From: a virus
Virus record (IMG/VR): IMGVR_UViG_3300028840_003815
Location: 1 to 61,424 of that record
DNA: 61,424 bases
Strand: one strand, 5' to 3'
This document shows positions 1-8,470 of this stretch, one piece after another (the stretch's first letter is position 1; each line of letters starts with the position of its first letter). The position numbers and the translations under genes were made by a program. The notes under the pieces are model-generated. The model was not told the DNA's origin. It did not search any database and was given only the letters and a program-made list of their open reading frames with translations.

Positions 1-957
1 GGGGCAGGAGCGACTACTGCATTAGAAGGGCAGAGAGATGCTTTGTCAGGACAGCAGGATGCAGCCAGAAAAGAGTTGCAAAACACTGAAGCAGTTGTGT
101 CTTCAATGCAGAATGCCATAGATCAATTTTCCTCAATGTTTAAACAGGTTTTTGAACAAATGGGATTTGAAATTTCTGATACAATGGGGGAAATAAAAGC
201 CACTGTTGAAGAACCCATGTCCCCTAATGTTGATGTCAATCCAGCAAAATTAGCGCTTCAGGAACTTGCACAAGAAGCAGCCACCCAAGCTGCTACACTG
301 GAAAAAGAAAAGATCAAAATGTGGGAATCGTTTCAGGAAGCGGATGCACGTTTTCAAGGGTTAATCCTGCAAAACTATGAAACTCTTGCAGATCAAGCAA
401 AAACTGCAACTGAAAAATATAAAGGCTATATGGATGAGTTAAAAAAGCCTGTTGATACATATGTTAATTTTTATGGCACTGCAAGCCCTACTCTGCCATT
501 AACTGAGACAATAAATAATGTTAATTCGTTAATGTCTGATTTTAAATCAAATGCTACTGCTCAAATTGATTCTAATGTAAATCTAACTGCTGATTCTGGA
601 AGCGGGAAAATGTCATTTTCAGGAGCTATTACAGCAGCCCGTGAGGGCGTAACTGGGTTCTATGATTCATTACGGACGGGGGCGGTATTAAATATTGATA
701 CCAGTTCAGCACATCAGGCGTTAAATGGAATAGCAGCCAAAGCAGCCGGGGTTATGGCAAGTGTGGATGTAGTACAAACACAGAAAGCAGTTACACCGAA
801 ACCGATAACAGCAAAAGATTTTTTTGGCGATGTTAAGGATCTAGGCAAGACTGATTTACAATATAATGGCAAGGCGTATCCGGTTACGGGTGATAAAGAT
901 GTCATAAGTCAACTCCAAACAGCGCTCCGGCGTGGAACAAAAATGAGCGTATCATGA
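1..957 (+). CDS. Tail tape measure protein, C-terminal part (continued from end of window)
   Basis: Position 1 is a codon start in the frame of the long ORF that runs off the other end; the true gene start is 57444. The segment is Ala/Gln/Glu-rich and helical at first (LQELAQEAATQAATLEKEKI) and becomes less regular toward the C-terminus. The TGA stop overlaps the ATG of the next gene by four bases, typical of translational coupling. The start at 43 is only an internal Met-like position and should not be used as the gene start. No C-terminal hydrolase motif is recognised here. Confidence 0.93.
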   Translation, partial: GAGATTALEGQRDALSGQQDAARKELQNTEAVVSSMQNAIDQFSSMFKQVFEQMGFEISDTMGEIKATVEEPMSPNVDVNPAKLALQELAQEAATQAATLEKEKIKMWESFQEADARFQGLILQNYETLADQAKTATEKYKGYMDELKKPVDTYVNFYGTASPTLPLTETINNVNSLMSDFKSNATAQIDSNVNLTADSGSGKMSFSGAITAAREGVTGFYDSLRTGAVLNIDTSSAHQALNGIAAKAAGVMASVDVVQTQKAVTPKPITAKDFFGDVKDLGKTDLQYNGKAYPVTGDKDVISQLQTALRRGTKMSVS

Positions 958-1463
958 AAAATATGTCAAGACCAGGCTTTATATATAGTGTTGAAATAAA
1001 TGGAAAACGATTGCCACCCAAGCGGAATATTATCACGGATGAAGGCTTGAATTATTTAAATGATGCATCATTAACAGGAGGGACTCCGATAACAGATTTT
1101 TATTTATTGCTATTTGATAGTAATTATACGCCGTTAGGTACTGAAGCGTATACCACTCCTGGCTTTGTTGAGTATACCGGATATACTGAAGCAACTAGGG
1201 TTTTATGGGATAATGCAGGGACTTTAAACGGCGAGGCGACTAATGCGGCTAATCCTGCTCAATTTTCAGTTGCAAATGAAACTGAATCGCCTATTACTAT
1301 TTATGGCACTGCCATTGTCGGTGGCGGTTCCGCTCCTGATACAAAAGGGGATATTGCAGGTGGAGGTATATTATTGTCAATCGGTCGGTTCCCTTTCGCA
1401 CAATTGATTAATCCAGGCAATACAATTATTTCAGTTACAGCAACGCATAGGATGAAGCGATAA
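954..1463 (+). CDS. Tail-tip/baseplate region protein, unknown
   Basis: A 169-aa protein translated from an ATG that overlaps the tape-measure stop (ATGA). It is Gly/Thr/Asn-rich with predicted beta-strand character, and residues near 120-128 read AIVGGGSAPD. No cysteines, signal peptide or membrane segment are seen. Its place directly after the tape measure suggests a distal tail or baseplate component. The exact role is not recognised; the virion assignment comes from position and beta-rich composition only. Confidence 0.75.
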   Translation: MKNMSRPGFIYSVEINGKRLPPKRNIITDEGLNYLNDASLTGGTPITDFYLLLFDSNYTPLGTEAYTTPGFVEYTGYTEATRVLWDNAGTLNGEATNAANPAQFSVANETESPITIYGTAIVGGGSAPDTKGDIAGGGILLSIGRFPFAQLINPGNTIISVTATHRMKR

Positions 1464-2282
1464 ATGGCAAAACTTTATACTTCCTGGAATCCCGATGACA
1501 AATATTCAGATGCTATTGTATTATCAAATAATAATTTAACTGTATCCAGGGGGGCTGGTGGCGGTTTTATTTCAATTAGAAGCGTATTAAATACAAGTAT
1601 TGTTTCTGGCAAAATTTATATTGAAGTAAAAAAACAGTGTGATCTTACAGATATAGATATAGGCGTTGTTGATATAAGTCAGCCGCTTGGTAATATGTAT
1701 AATATTCCTAATGCCTTTATTTACAGGTCTACCGGTGTCTATTACGGAACGGGGGGCAGCCCAGGACACCCAGCTTATTTTGAAAATGATATTGTAAATA
1801 TTGCAATTGATTTTGATGATAATAAAATATGGTTTGGTATTAATGGAGTTTGGAATGATGGAGACCCGGCAACAGGCTTAAATCAATCTATGTCTCTTAA
1901 CTCTCCTGTTACTTATGCAATTGTGGCAGGGTTAGCCGGCGACTCTCAATTGACTGCTAATTTTGGAGCTTCAGATTTTATTTATTCTGTTCCTGAAGGA
2001 TTTTTAAGTGGATATTTTGAAGACACATCCATTTATGTTTTATCCGGTACTGTAAAGGATGGAGCAACGCCACTTCAAAGAACAGTAAGAGTTGAAAAAC
2101 ATTCCAATAAAGGGTTTGTAGGTGAACAGACAAGCAATACTGATGGTTCTTTTGAATTTGATTCTGTTACATATCCATTATTAGCCGATAATGATACTTT
2201 TGATATTTTCGCATATGGGGATGATACAACAGAGTCAGGGCAAATTTTATCTTTTGGTAATGTAACAGCAAAAGAAACATAA
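1464..2282 (+). CDS. SPRY-domain tail protein with C-terminal Ig/carboxypeptidase-regulatory-like domain
   Basis: The ATG follows the previous stop with no gap (TAAATG). Residues of about 20-190 look like a SPRY/B30.2 fold: GKIYIEVK near 50, a Gly-rich central part, DIVNIAIDFDDNKIWFGING near 110-130, and a following NGDP-type turn (NDGDPATG). Residues of about 205-272 (SGTVKDGATPLQRTV, TSNTDGSFEF) resemble the small beta domain found in carboxypeptidase regulatory regions. SPRY domains bind peptides or carbohydrates in other proteins, and phage versions sit in tail fibres or tips. A host-surface binding role is inferred. Confidence 0.72.
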   Translation: MAKLYTSWNPDDKYSDAIVLSNNNLTVSRGAGGGFISIRSVLNTSIVSGKIYIEVKKQCDLTDIDIGVVDISQPLGNMYNIPNAFIYRSTGVYYGTGGSPGHPAYFENDIVNIAIDFDDNKIWFGINGVWNDGDPATGLNQSMSLNSPVTYAIVAGLAGDSQLTANFGASDFIYSVPEGFLSGYFEDTSIYVLSGTVKDGATPLQRTVRVEKHSNKGFVGEQTSNTDGSFEFDSVTYPLLADNDTFDIFAYGDDTTESGQILSFGNVTAKET

Positions 2283-2287
2283 CATAT

Positions 2288-3790
2288 ATGGCTATTTATA
2301 CACAGCCCGCCGGTGATGAATTATTCTTTGATTTTTCGACAGAATATACACAACCCGCCGGTGATGAATTATTCTTTGATTTTTCGGCAGGAGACGGCGG
2401 CTTATCTATTACTGAATCTGCGGTTCCTAAAGATGAATTTGAAATTATTTCAGAAGCATATTATGATAGACTTGAATCTGTGGTTCCTGAAGATGAATTT
2501 GAAATTATTTCAGAATCATATTATGACAGAATTGAATCTGTAATCCCTGAAGATGAATACGATTCATATATATTATTATTAGAATCAGATACTAATGAAA
2601 CAATTGCTCAAGATGATTACACCTTTGATATATCGTTAAGGCCGGGAGAATTTGAAGTGATAGATAATGTTGAAATCTTTTTATTTAAAAAATGGACAAC
2701 AGAAAATGGTACGGCTCTAAAAGGGTTAGTTCCTGCCTCTCATGTAATAGAAGACTGGGAAATTAATTTAAATGAAGATAATTATTGCTTTGAATTTTCA
2801 GCAAATGTTTTAGGTTCTGAATTTTGGGAATTTTGCAATCCTTTAATTGAACAAAATACCATAAAAATTAGATTTGTATTCAATAAAATACTCCCTGATG
2901 AGTCCGTATCAAGTGAAACATTCCAATTTTTAATTGAAGAAAGAGAAGATGTTTATAAGGGAGAAATCTTCAAAATATGGGGAAGGTCTGAACATGCTTT
3001 TTTAGGTGAGGGCTTTTCTGATTCAATAACAGACTCAGAAATTCCGTATGCGATTGAAGCAAACCCTTGGCAAGCCCGGCATACAACAGTGGGTGATTCT
3101 ATTCAATTTATTTATGACAATTATACCCCTGAATTGTATAGACGTGATTATTCTACAAAAATTTATCTGACTGTTGAAAATTATCCTATTTACCGGGGGC
3201 AGTTTTCAGCACAAGAAAAATACCCCATTGACATGTTAAAAGAATTTGCTGATGCAATTGGGGCAGTTATCAGGCCGTTAAATATTATTGAGTCAATTTA
3301 TAATACAGGCGGTTTTGTTTCTATTGAACCTTTTTTTGTCAAAACAGAGGAAGTTATTCCTTATCAAATAGCTGCTGAATATGACGGTGCTGTTGATCTT
3401 TTAACGCCTTCAAGCCGTGTGCTATCCATGCCTAAATATAATAAAGTCAAAGTTTATGGCCCCACTCCTTACAATGATAGAGATAAAGCAGAGGGTGGTG
3501 ATGGTTCCGGTGGCACTAATGAAGATGGTTCGGGAACTTTTAGCAGTGGTACAGGTGTTTTTGTAGCACAGCAAATATGGGTTTATGATAAAGATACACC
3601 GCACCCTCGTGAACCAGTTGCAGGCGCTTCTGTTACAATAAATGATATATCTCAAGGCGTAACAAATGAGAACGGTTATCTTGAAACAGAACCTTTTGAA
3701 GTGGGGGTTAGTATGAGTGTTCAAGTAACACATCCAGAATATGCGGAACAAATTGACACAACTATAACAGCACAAGGGTCTGCCTCGTGA
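2288..3790 (+). CDS. Baseplate/tail hub-like protein with N-terminal tandem repeats
   Basis: A 500-aa acidic protein. Residues of about 3-34 hold two copies of a 16-aa unit (YTQPAGDELFFDFS), and about 42-100 hold two and a half copies of a 20-aa unit (ESVVPEDEFEIISESYYDR). A tail-hub-like central region follows (VGDSIQFIYDNY, then ENYPIYRGQFSAQEKYPIDM). After a Gly/Ser linker, a C-terminal beta domain (PVAGASVTINDISQG) resembles carboxypeptidase-regulatory modules. Family knowledge suggests a baseplate hub or receptor-binding scaffold; this is inferred from context. The stop overlaps the next start. Confidence 0.7.
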   Translation: MAIYTQPAGDELFFDFSTEYTQPAGDELFFDFSAGDGGLSITESAVPKDEFEIISEAYYDRLESVVPEDEFEIISESYYDRIESVIPEDEYDSYILLLESDTNETIAQDDYTFDISLRPGEFEVIDNVEIFLFKKWTTENGTALKGLVPASHVIEDWEINLNEDNYCFEFSANVLGSEFWEFCNPLIEQNTIKIRFVFNKILPDESVSSETFQFLIEEREDVYKGEIFKIWGRSEHAFLGEGFSDSITDSEIPYAIEANPWQARHTTVGDSIQFIYDNYTPELYRRDYSTKIYLTVENYPIYRGQFSAQEKYPIDMLKEFADAIGAVIRPLNIIESIYNTGGFVSIEPFFVKTEEVIPYQIAAEYDGAVDLLTPSSRVLSMPKYNKVKVYGPTPYNDRDKAEGGDGSGGTNEDGSGTFSSGTGVFVAQQIWVYDKDTPHPREPVAGASVTINDISQGVTNENGYLETEPFEVGVSMSVQVTHPEYAEQIDTTITAQGSAS

Positions 3791-4362
3791 GCCATGAAAT
3801 TTTATTACGGCATAATGTTCCTTTACTGGATGATACTGTCTATGAATATGTAGACGGGAATCATTTGTTTTATTTGTCTAATATTAACAGTGAGTTTGTT
3901 AGCCCTGCAAAAAATATTTTTCTTATGGGGAAAGCAGGCCCAGGCCCTGCTGTTGGCGGTACTGATGCAGATACAAGGGCAATATCTATTACCGAGGGAG
4001 GGGATTATAATTTCAGCAATGTTAGCGGCCTTCCATGTCAATATGATTTTACTTTATTTTTGGTTTTTTATTATGACGGCCCCGACCCGAACTATAATTA
4101 TTATATTACACCGACTCTTGTGGAATGGAATGGAGAACAAGTTTTCCCTGCTCAAAACGGCGGCTTAACAGGGTTTTATGTGTCTGGAAATACCTTTAAT
4201 TTATATTCTCTTACAGCAGAATTGGATGGATTTGAAACTATCGAAATTGATAATTTTGTTAAATATAAAGAAGAAAATTTTGGGTGGGATTGTAGCACTT
4301 GGAAAATATATGAACAGTTAGGACTTAAAGTAACATTTCAAAAGATGATTGAAACGCCATAA
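3787..4362 (+). CDS. Tail-tip region protein, unknown
   Basis: A 191-aa protein starting with GTG in a GTGA overlap with the previous stop, which implies translational coupling. The sequence is aromatic and beta-rich (CQYDFTLFLVFYYDG, FNLYSLTAELDG). No catalytic motif, cysteine cluster or membrane segment is evident. It belongs to the tail-tip cluster by position; the specific function is not recognised. Confidence 0.7.
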   Translation: MSHEILLRHNVPLLDDTVYEYVDGNHLFYLSNINSEFVSPAKNIFLMGKAGPGPAVGGTDADTRAISITEGGDYNFSNVSGLPCQYDFTLFLVFYYDGPDPNYNYYITPTLVEWNGEQVFPAQNGGLTGFYVSGNTFNLYSLTAELDGFETIEIDNFVKYKEENFGWDCSTWKIYEQLGLKVTFQKMIETP

Positions 4363-4371
4363 AGGAAATAT

Positions 4372-4707
4372 ATGCCAATACAAATAATATGTAAACGTGG
4401 AAATGCTACAAGAGAAGCTCCCCCCATTCAATCTAATTTAATAAACAGCGTAACTATGGCTAAATCCATAGGAAAGCGTTTCTTTGACGATCCAAAACAG
4501 GGGAGTTTTTATTTAACTCAGTATCATAAATTTACAGCACCGTATAAAATGGGGATAGCACCGGGAAAATTTATAAAATTAACATCTGAAAGAATGGCTT
4601 TACAAAATGCTGAAATGAAAGTTAAATCAGTTAGAATTTATCCTGGGGAAGCTTCTATTATGTGTGAAATAGAAGCTATTCAATTTATAAACCCGGAAGG
4701 AGGCTAA
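4372..4707 (+). CDS. Tail-region protein, unknown
   Basis: A 111-aa basic protein preceded by an AAAGGA ribosome site. It contains a moderately conserved-looking core (APGKFIKLTSERMALQ, KSVRIYPGEASIMCEIEAIQ) with probable beta strands. It sits nine bases after the previous gene in the tail cluster. Function is not recognised; a small baseplate or tail-tip part is plausible. Confidence 0.68.
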   Translation: MPIQIICKRGNATREAPPIQSNLINSVTMAKSIGKRFFDDPKQGSFYLTQYHKFTAPYKMGIAPGKFIKLTSERMALQNAEMKVKSVRIYPGEASIMCEIEAIQFINPEGG

Positions 4708-4708
4708 A

Positions 4709-4954
4709 ATGATTGACGAAATAAAGAAAATTACAAAAAAAGATATTAAAGAGCAGCCTGTCAAGGCTGCTCAAGTTATTGCCGTTCTTGCGAATGGTCA
4801 AGTCCAAGTTAAAGATCAAGCTGGCAGAATATCTTACGCAATGGGTAACGGTGATGAGGTTTCCATTACCCAAAACGTATATATTACAGGTTCCTATGTT
4901 GTCAATACTAATGGGCCTCGTATGTTTCCAGAATTGGAGGAGTTTGATGTTTAA
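4709..4954 (+). CDS. Small OB-like tail-region protein
   Basis: An 81-aa protein with a GGAGG site just before the ATG. The middle reads AQVIAVLANGQVQVKDQAGR then ISYAMGNGDEVSITQNVYIT, the strand-turn-strand pattern of a small beta barrel such as an OB fold, which occurs in baseplate spike proteins. It is the last gene of the tail run and faces a convergent minus-strand gene. Fold assignment is inference. Confidence 0.65.
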   Translation: MIDEIKKITKKDIKEQPVKAAQVIAVLANGQVQVKDQAGRISYAMGNGDEVSITQNVYITGSYVVNTNGPRMFPELEEFDV

Positions 4955-5018
4955 CGCCCTCCTGTCAGGTAGTCCTGCAAAGGTAGTGTGAATAATATTC
5001 AGAGTGCTGGTGTTTAAA

Positions 5019-5321
5019 CTAATGAATCAGATTTATCACTACTTGTGCAGGACTATCTTCGGGTTTAATAATTTCAATTTTTGTACCGCAAAACGGACAA
5101 AATGTTATAGGCATTGTTTCATGTGTAACGACTTCCGGGTAAACAGAGCATGTATATATACATACATTATTTATTGTATTCATGTTTTTATCAAAATCGC
5201 CAAAACCGATAAATCTTGAATCCCAAGCCTCCTGAACTTTTTTACAGCAAGGTAAAAAGTTAGTTTCTGTAATTTCAAAAATATCATCTGAATATTGTAC
5301 TTTCATTGTAAATATTTTCAT
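5019..5321 (-). CDS. Small zinc-ribbon protein
   Basis: A 100-aa protein with a C-terminal zinc-ribbon half (FCPFCGTKIEIIKPED) near residues 74-90 and further cysteines upstream (LPCCKK, CIYTC). It is the last gene of the minus-strand early array and converges on the tail genes. Zinc-ribbon mini-proteins are common in phage early regions; the partner or target is unknown. Confidence 0.7.
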   Translation of the reverse strand: MKIFTMKVQYSDDIFEITETNFLPCCKKVQEAWDSRFIGFGDFDKNMNTINNVCIYTCSVYPEVVTHETMPITFCPFCGTKIEIIKPEDSPAQVVINLIH

Positions 5322-5324
5322 GAT

Positions 5325-5531
5325 TTACCGCTCTTCAAAAATAGTAATTTTTATATCAAAATAAAGTTTTCGTTTACAGGAAGGACAGATAAAATAATCA
5401 TCTTTATCATAACTTAAGATAGCATCAGACCAACCTTCAAACTCTTGTCCGCAAACACATTTTAACAAAGACAAAAAATCATTATTAGAATATCCAAAAT
5501 CAACTTTATCCGTTACATCCAAGTCTTTCAT
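5325..5531 (-). CDS. Small zinc-ribbon protein
   Basis: The 68-aa protein starts at an ATG preceded by AGAAAGGA. An upstream in-frame extension to 5645 exists but lacks a ribosome site and overlaps the neighbouring gene. It carries two CxxC-type knuckles, KCVCGQEF and FICPSCKRK, enough for one zinc. It is co-directional with two other tiny zinc-ribbon genes, so the three form a cluster. Function unknown. Confidence 0.7.
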   Translation of the reverse strand: MKDLDVTDKVDFGYSNNDFLSLLKCVCGQEFEGWSDAILSYDKDDYFICPSCKRKLYFDIKITIFEER

Positions 5532-5550
5532 GAATCTATTCCTTTCTGTC

Positions 5551-5712
5551 TTACCGTTTACTATTCCAAACTGTAATGGCTTTATTGCATATAATACACA
5601 AAACAACTGTGAATTTAGGAGAAAAAGCAACAAGGTCAACGGCATCCGTATCAGTGTGCTTATATCCGCAATGAGGACAAACGATATTCGTTATTGTTCC
5701 GGCTCTATCCAT
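5551..5712 (-). CDS. Very small zinc-knuckle protein (53 aa)
   Basis: A short gene with a strong AAAAGGAG site five to six bases before the ATG. The protein begins MDRAGTITNIVCPHCGYKHT and has a second knuckle CIICNKA, so four cysteines can hold one zinc. It lies between the ORF6N regulator and the other zinc-ribbon genes on the same strand. Codon pattern and ribosome site support it despite its size. Function unknown. Confidence 0.68.
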   Translation of the reverse strand: MDRAGTITNIVCPHCGYKHTDTDAVDLVAFSPKFTVVLCIICNKAITVWNSKR

Positions 5713-5769
5713 AGTTATACTCCTTTTAATTCATTCAACAGAAGATTTGCGGTCTCCTGTTGAATGAGA

Positions 5770-6696
5770 CTATCGCCTTCTATTTAAATCAAATTCTGTA
5801 CAGACCGGCTGCCCTGAAAATCCATATTGCCACTGTTCAGGGTATTCTTTGCTATCAATGTCAAAAGCCTTAGACAAGTGTTTTATCTTGCAAAATTTCT
5901 TCTTTGTACATATCTTGCAATAAATTGCATTCATGAGGGATTCTTCAGTTGGGGATACCGGTTTAAACGGTTGCCCTGCTTTATCCTCAAGTTTTTTTGC
6001 TACTGATTGAGGCAAGAAAACCTTATGCTTCCTGAGTATTGCAGAGACTTTTTTAACTGAGTTCCCATTACTATACCCGTAAACTCTTTTGGCGATTTGA
6101 CTTAATGATAAATCCTTGTTTCTCAATTGGATAATATCAAACTCTTTTTCAGAGTACTGTATTGGTAAATCCGGTTGGCGGTGTGGCTGTGTCGGTTGAA
6201 AATCTTGTGAAAGCTGTTGAATGATTTCCTGTGAAACCTGATATTCCAATGTCTTCAATTTTGCCTTTTTAAATTTTAAAAAGGATTCAAATAAAATTTC
6301 CATCTGACTCGGTTCATAATGCTGAATTTCGGCGCTTTGTTCAAGGGCGGAAAAAGCCCGCATAATTTGAATTGAGCGCTTGATAGCAATGTCTGTATGA
6401 AGAACGGCTGAAAGCATGTTGCAGCCTTCACGGGTGAAGGCGTGAGGAAGGTATTTAACATCTTGTAACCATTGAAAGGTCGCACCCTGCGACCTTAGAA
6501 TTCCAACTTCATCCTTTGTCATCTGGAATATAAAATCTTCCGGGAACCGTTCAGGGTTTCTTTTGACTGCTTCATTAACTCTTTTGGTTTCAGTCCCGTA
6601 AATAACTGCAATGTCTTTATCTAACATTGCGTCCGGCCTGCCTTCAAGCCTGATGATTTGCGATTGAATTTCTGTAACTGTTAATTCCGTATTCAT
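5770..6696 (-). CDS. ORF6N-domain phage regulator (anti-repressor type)
   Basis: A 308-aa protein. Residues of about 10-115 match the ORF6N domain: DKDIAVIYGTETKRVNEAVK, RFPEDFIFQMT, then LPHAFTREGCNMLSAVL. ORF6N is a DNA-binding domain of phage anti-repressors and related regulators. Residues of about 185-235 look like a helix-turn-helix (SEKEFDIIQLRNKDLSLSQI). The tail has a Cys cluster (YCKICTKKKFCKIKH) that may bind zinc. Downstream of the Rha-like gene on the same transcript, it may act in the phage decision circuit; that role is inferred. Confidence 0.85.
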   Translation of the reverse strand: MNTELTVTEIQSQIIRLEGRPDAMLDKDIAVIYGTETKRVNEAVKRNPERFPEDFIFQMTKDEVGILRSQGATFQWLQDVKYLPHAFTREGCNMLSAVLHTDIAIKRSIQIMRAFSALEQSAEIQHYEPSQMEILFESFLKFKKAKLKTLEYQVSQEIIQQLSQDFQPTQPHRQPDLPIQYSEKEFDIIQLRNKDLSLSQIAKRVYGYSNGNSVKKVSAILRKHKVFLPQSVAKKLEDKAGQPFKPVSPTEESLMNAIYCKICTKKKFCKIKHLSKAFDIDSKEYPEQWQYGFSGQPVCTEFDLNRRR

Positions 6697-6726
6697 ACTT
6701 GTCTCCTTTTTAGAATCCTGATGTCA

Positions 6727-6993
6727 TTATACATCTTTGTTTGACAGCCTTTCACATATATCCTTTTTCAAAGATATAACTTTTGATGAATTTTTCATTA
6801 ACATAACTACGAAGTAAGCTTGTACATTACTAAGCTGATAATATGTAATCGGGCGACCTCCTGAATAATTTTTTTTTTCAATCATTTTATCATTTCCGCA
6901 CTCCTGAATGATTGCTTCATGGCGTTTTATAAGCAGCACTACTGTTCTATGCTGAACGCCTGATATTTCTGACACATATAAACTTGTTAGCAT
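6727..6993 (-). CDS. Rha-like phage regulatory protein (short)
   Basis: An 88-aa protein whose N-terminus (YVSEISGVQHRTVVLLIKRH) resembles the DNA-binding start of Rha family phage regulators, followed by a GGRPITYYQLSNVQAYFVVM segment typical of the same family. Full-length Rha proteins are longer, so this is a minimal version. A good promoter lies just upstream (7030-7058), and it is followed by the ORF6N gene. Confidence 0.7.
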   Translation of the reverse strand: MLTSLYVSEISGVQHRTVVLLIKRHEAIIQECGNDKMIEKKNYSGGRPITYYQLSNVQAYFVVMLMKNSSKVISLKKDICERLSNKDV

Positions 6994-7029
6994 TTTTTAA
7001 ATTCCTTTATGTAGAAAAATATAATCATA

Positions 7030-7058
7030 TTTATACATTTATCTGTTATAAAAGTCAA
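7030..7058 (-). promoter_or_regulatory. Sigma70-like promoter for the Rha/ORF6N transcript
   Basis: On the minus strand TTGACT is followed after 17 bp by TATAAA. It lies about 40 bp upstream of the Rha-like ATG, in the divergent gap between minus-strand regulators and the plus-strand gene at 7140. Confidence 0.65.
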
Positions 7059-7139
7059 CCATTTTTAACTTTACAATCATCTTTTTTTATGATACCGGAA
7101 TAGGACACTTTATCAATTGTACTATGTTTTGGAGTTTAA

Positions 7140-7571
7140 ATGACTACACAAATTTTAAAAACAGATAATGAGATTCTCGTTACTCTGGATAATGATATGC
7201 TATGGATAGATGAGTTTGAATATAATCCAATACTTATAGATGAGTCTGACACAGCAGATTATGGGATATGGCACAACGAAGCACTCCGGCCTGATGAAGT
7301 CGGTAGAAAAATTACTCTGGAAAGTCAAGACGGATTAGGCTTTCAAAAAAGAAGTACAGTCATTGCATTAAAAATGCTTGATATTGTTCCAAATACAAAA
7401 TATAAATTAAAAATTATTGATGAGGGTTCGACTATTGAAAAAATTGTCAGGTTTGACCATTCCGGTGATGAGGGCGGGGTATCATTCCGGCCTGCGTCCA
7501 GTATTGCAGGGATAAGCCCGACAGAATTTTGGTATACAGGCCGGATAAGTATGATAGTTACAACTGTTTAA
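7140..7571 (+). CDS. Unknown acidic protein, isolated plus-strand gene
   Basis: A 143-aa protein, beta-rich and acidic, with no cysteine or membrane segment (for example YNPILIDESDTADYGIW and EGSTIEKIVRFDHSGDEGG). It is flanked by minus-strand early genes, and its stop overlaps the end of the convergent gene. Composition is closer to the tail proteins than to the early genes around it, so a late virion role or a moron is possible. Function is not recognised. Confidence 0.65.
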   Translation: MTTQILKTDNEILVTLDNDMLWIDEFEYNPILIDESDTADYGIWHNEALRPDEVGRKITLESQDGLGFQKRSTVIALKMLDIVPNTKYKLKIIDEGSTIEKIVRFDHSGDEGGVSFRPASSIAGISPTEFWYTGRISMIVTTV

Positions 7572-7777
7572 ATGCTTTCTATTGGATTGTTAGGTGTAAA
7601 TTCAGACTTTGGAATGAATGACACTATATTATGAAGATAACCGCCACAACTCCCTATACATGACCAAGAACCTGATGACTCATTTCTAAATAAATTACCT
7701 ACCATCATAGAGCCTTCTTTATCGACGGCAAGAACTTCGTCATTCAACCCGATTTCTGAAATATTATACTTTTTCAT
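7568..7777 (-). CDS. Small unknown protein, related to its upstream neighbour
   Basis: A 69-aa protein starting at an ATG behind AAAGGAGG. The sequence pattern (LNDEVLAVDKEGSMMVGNLF ... CGGYLHNIVSFIPKSE) resembles the first 60 residues of the adjacent gene (SRYLAINEKESILFGDIVNM ... MSNVVSVISENDLI), so the two look like a tandem duplication. The starts and stops overlap (ATGA). Function unknown. Confidence 0.65.
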   Translation of the reverse strand: MKKYNISEIGLNDEVLAVDKEGSMMVGNLFRNESSGSWSCIGSCGGYLHNIVSFIPKSEFTPNNPIESI

Positions 7778-8169
7778 TCTTCCTCCTTTAAAGCATATTC
7801 CATTTTTGCGTTGAATAATATATTCCACGCACGATCTTCTTTAGCAGATGCTACGTGCCATTCTTTGGAATCCTTCTCAATCGCATTCAAAATCTTTTTT
7901 GCGTCTGCATAAGCTTCAGCAGCTACCCTGACATTTTCTTCAAGTTTTTCCAGTGAAAAAGACTTTGATTGAGACTTGAACGATTCAATTAAATCATTCT
8001 CAGAAATGACAGATACAACATTGCTCATGCTGTCTCCCCCATTGATACACCAGGAAGTTTTTGCCATATTGACTATATCGCCGAAAAGAATAGATTCCTT
8101 TTCATTAATAGCCAAGTAGCGACTTTTTTGGTCAATTTCAACATCTTCAACCTTTTTCCATTTCATCAT
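7774..8169 (-). CDS. Unknown protein with C-terminal helical extension
   Basis: A 131-aa protein. The first 65 residues are beta-rich and similar to the next gene's product; residues of about 70-130 are helical and charged (LEENVRVAAEAYADAKKILN). It overlaps the end of the upstream gene, consistent with one operon. No known domain is recognised. Confidence 0.65.
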   Translation of the reverse strand: MMKWKKVEDVEIDQKSRYLAINEKESILFGDIVNMAKTSWCINGGDSMSNVVSVISENDLIESFKSQSKSFSLEKLEENVRVAAEAYADAKKILNAIEKDSKEWHVASAKEDRAWNILFNAKMEYALKEEE

Positions 8170-8470
8170 TTAACAATGCCTCTCCTTCCCTGATTAAATA
8201 TTCAAGTGTTTCTCGATGATACTCATCATCATTTATATAAATCTTTTTCCAGATTCCATTCAGATTTACAGTTTTTGGAATTGTCATTGCAATTCCGTTT
8301 ACTGCATAAAGGATTTTGGGTTGTTCCGGGTCAATTAGACAGATAGCTCCGCCTGAATACGAAGCTTTTTTGACTAAAAGAACAGCCTTTGGAATTGTTA
8401 AAGGCCATACTTTACCTTGTTCTTCAAATTGAGATTTTGAGACTCGCTTACTTTTCATGTCTTCAAACAC
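8147..8470 (-). CDS. DUF2511/YebY-like small protein
   Basis: A 107-aa protein with GTG start placed six bases after AGGAGG. The segment KVWPLTIPKAVLLVKK ... GGAICLIDPEQPKILYAVNG resembles the DUF2511 (YebY) pattern of a WPLT motif, a Cys or Lys-rich strand, then a Y(A/P)xNG ending. No signal peptide is seen, unlike secreted YebY. It overlaps neighbours on both sides. Domain match is by memory of the pattern. Confidence 0.55.
   Translation of the reverse strand: MFEDMKSKRVSKSQFEEQGKVWPLTIPKAVLLVKKASYSGGAICLIDPEQPKILYAVNGIAMTIPKTVNLNGIWKKIYINDDEYHRETLEYLIREGEALLNDEMEKG

Noticed and set aside
3422-3775. Minus-strand frame within the tail-hub gene
   Set aside because: Shadow of a well-supported plus-strand gene; no ribosome site or sensible domain.
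5530-5763. Plus-strand frame in the zinc-ribbon cluster
   Set aside because: Opposite to three small minus-strand genes with ribosome sites and Cys knuckles.
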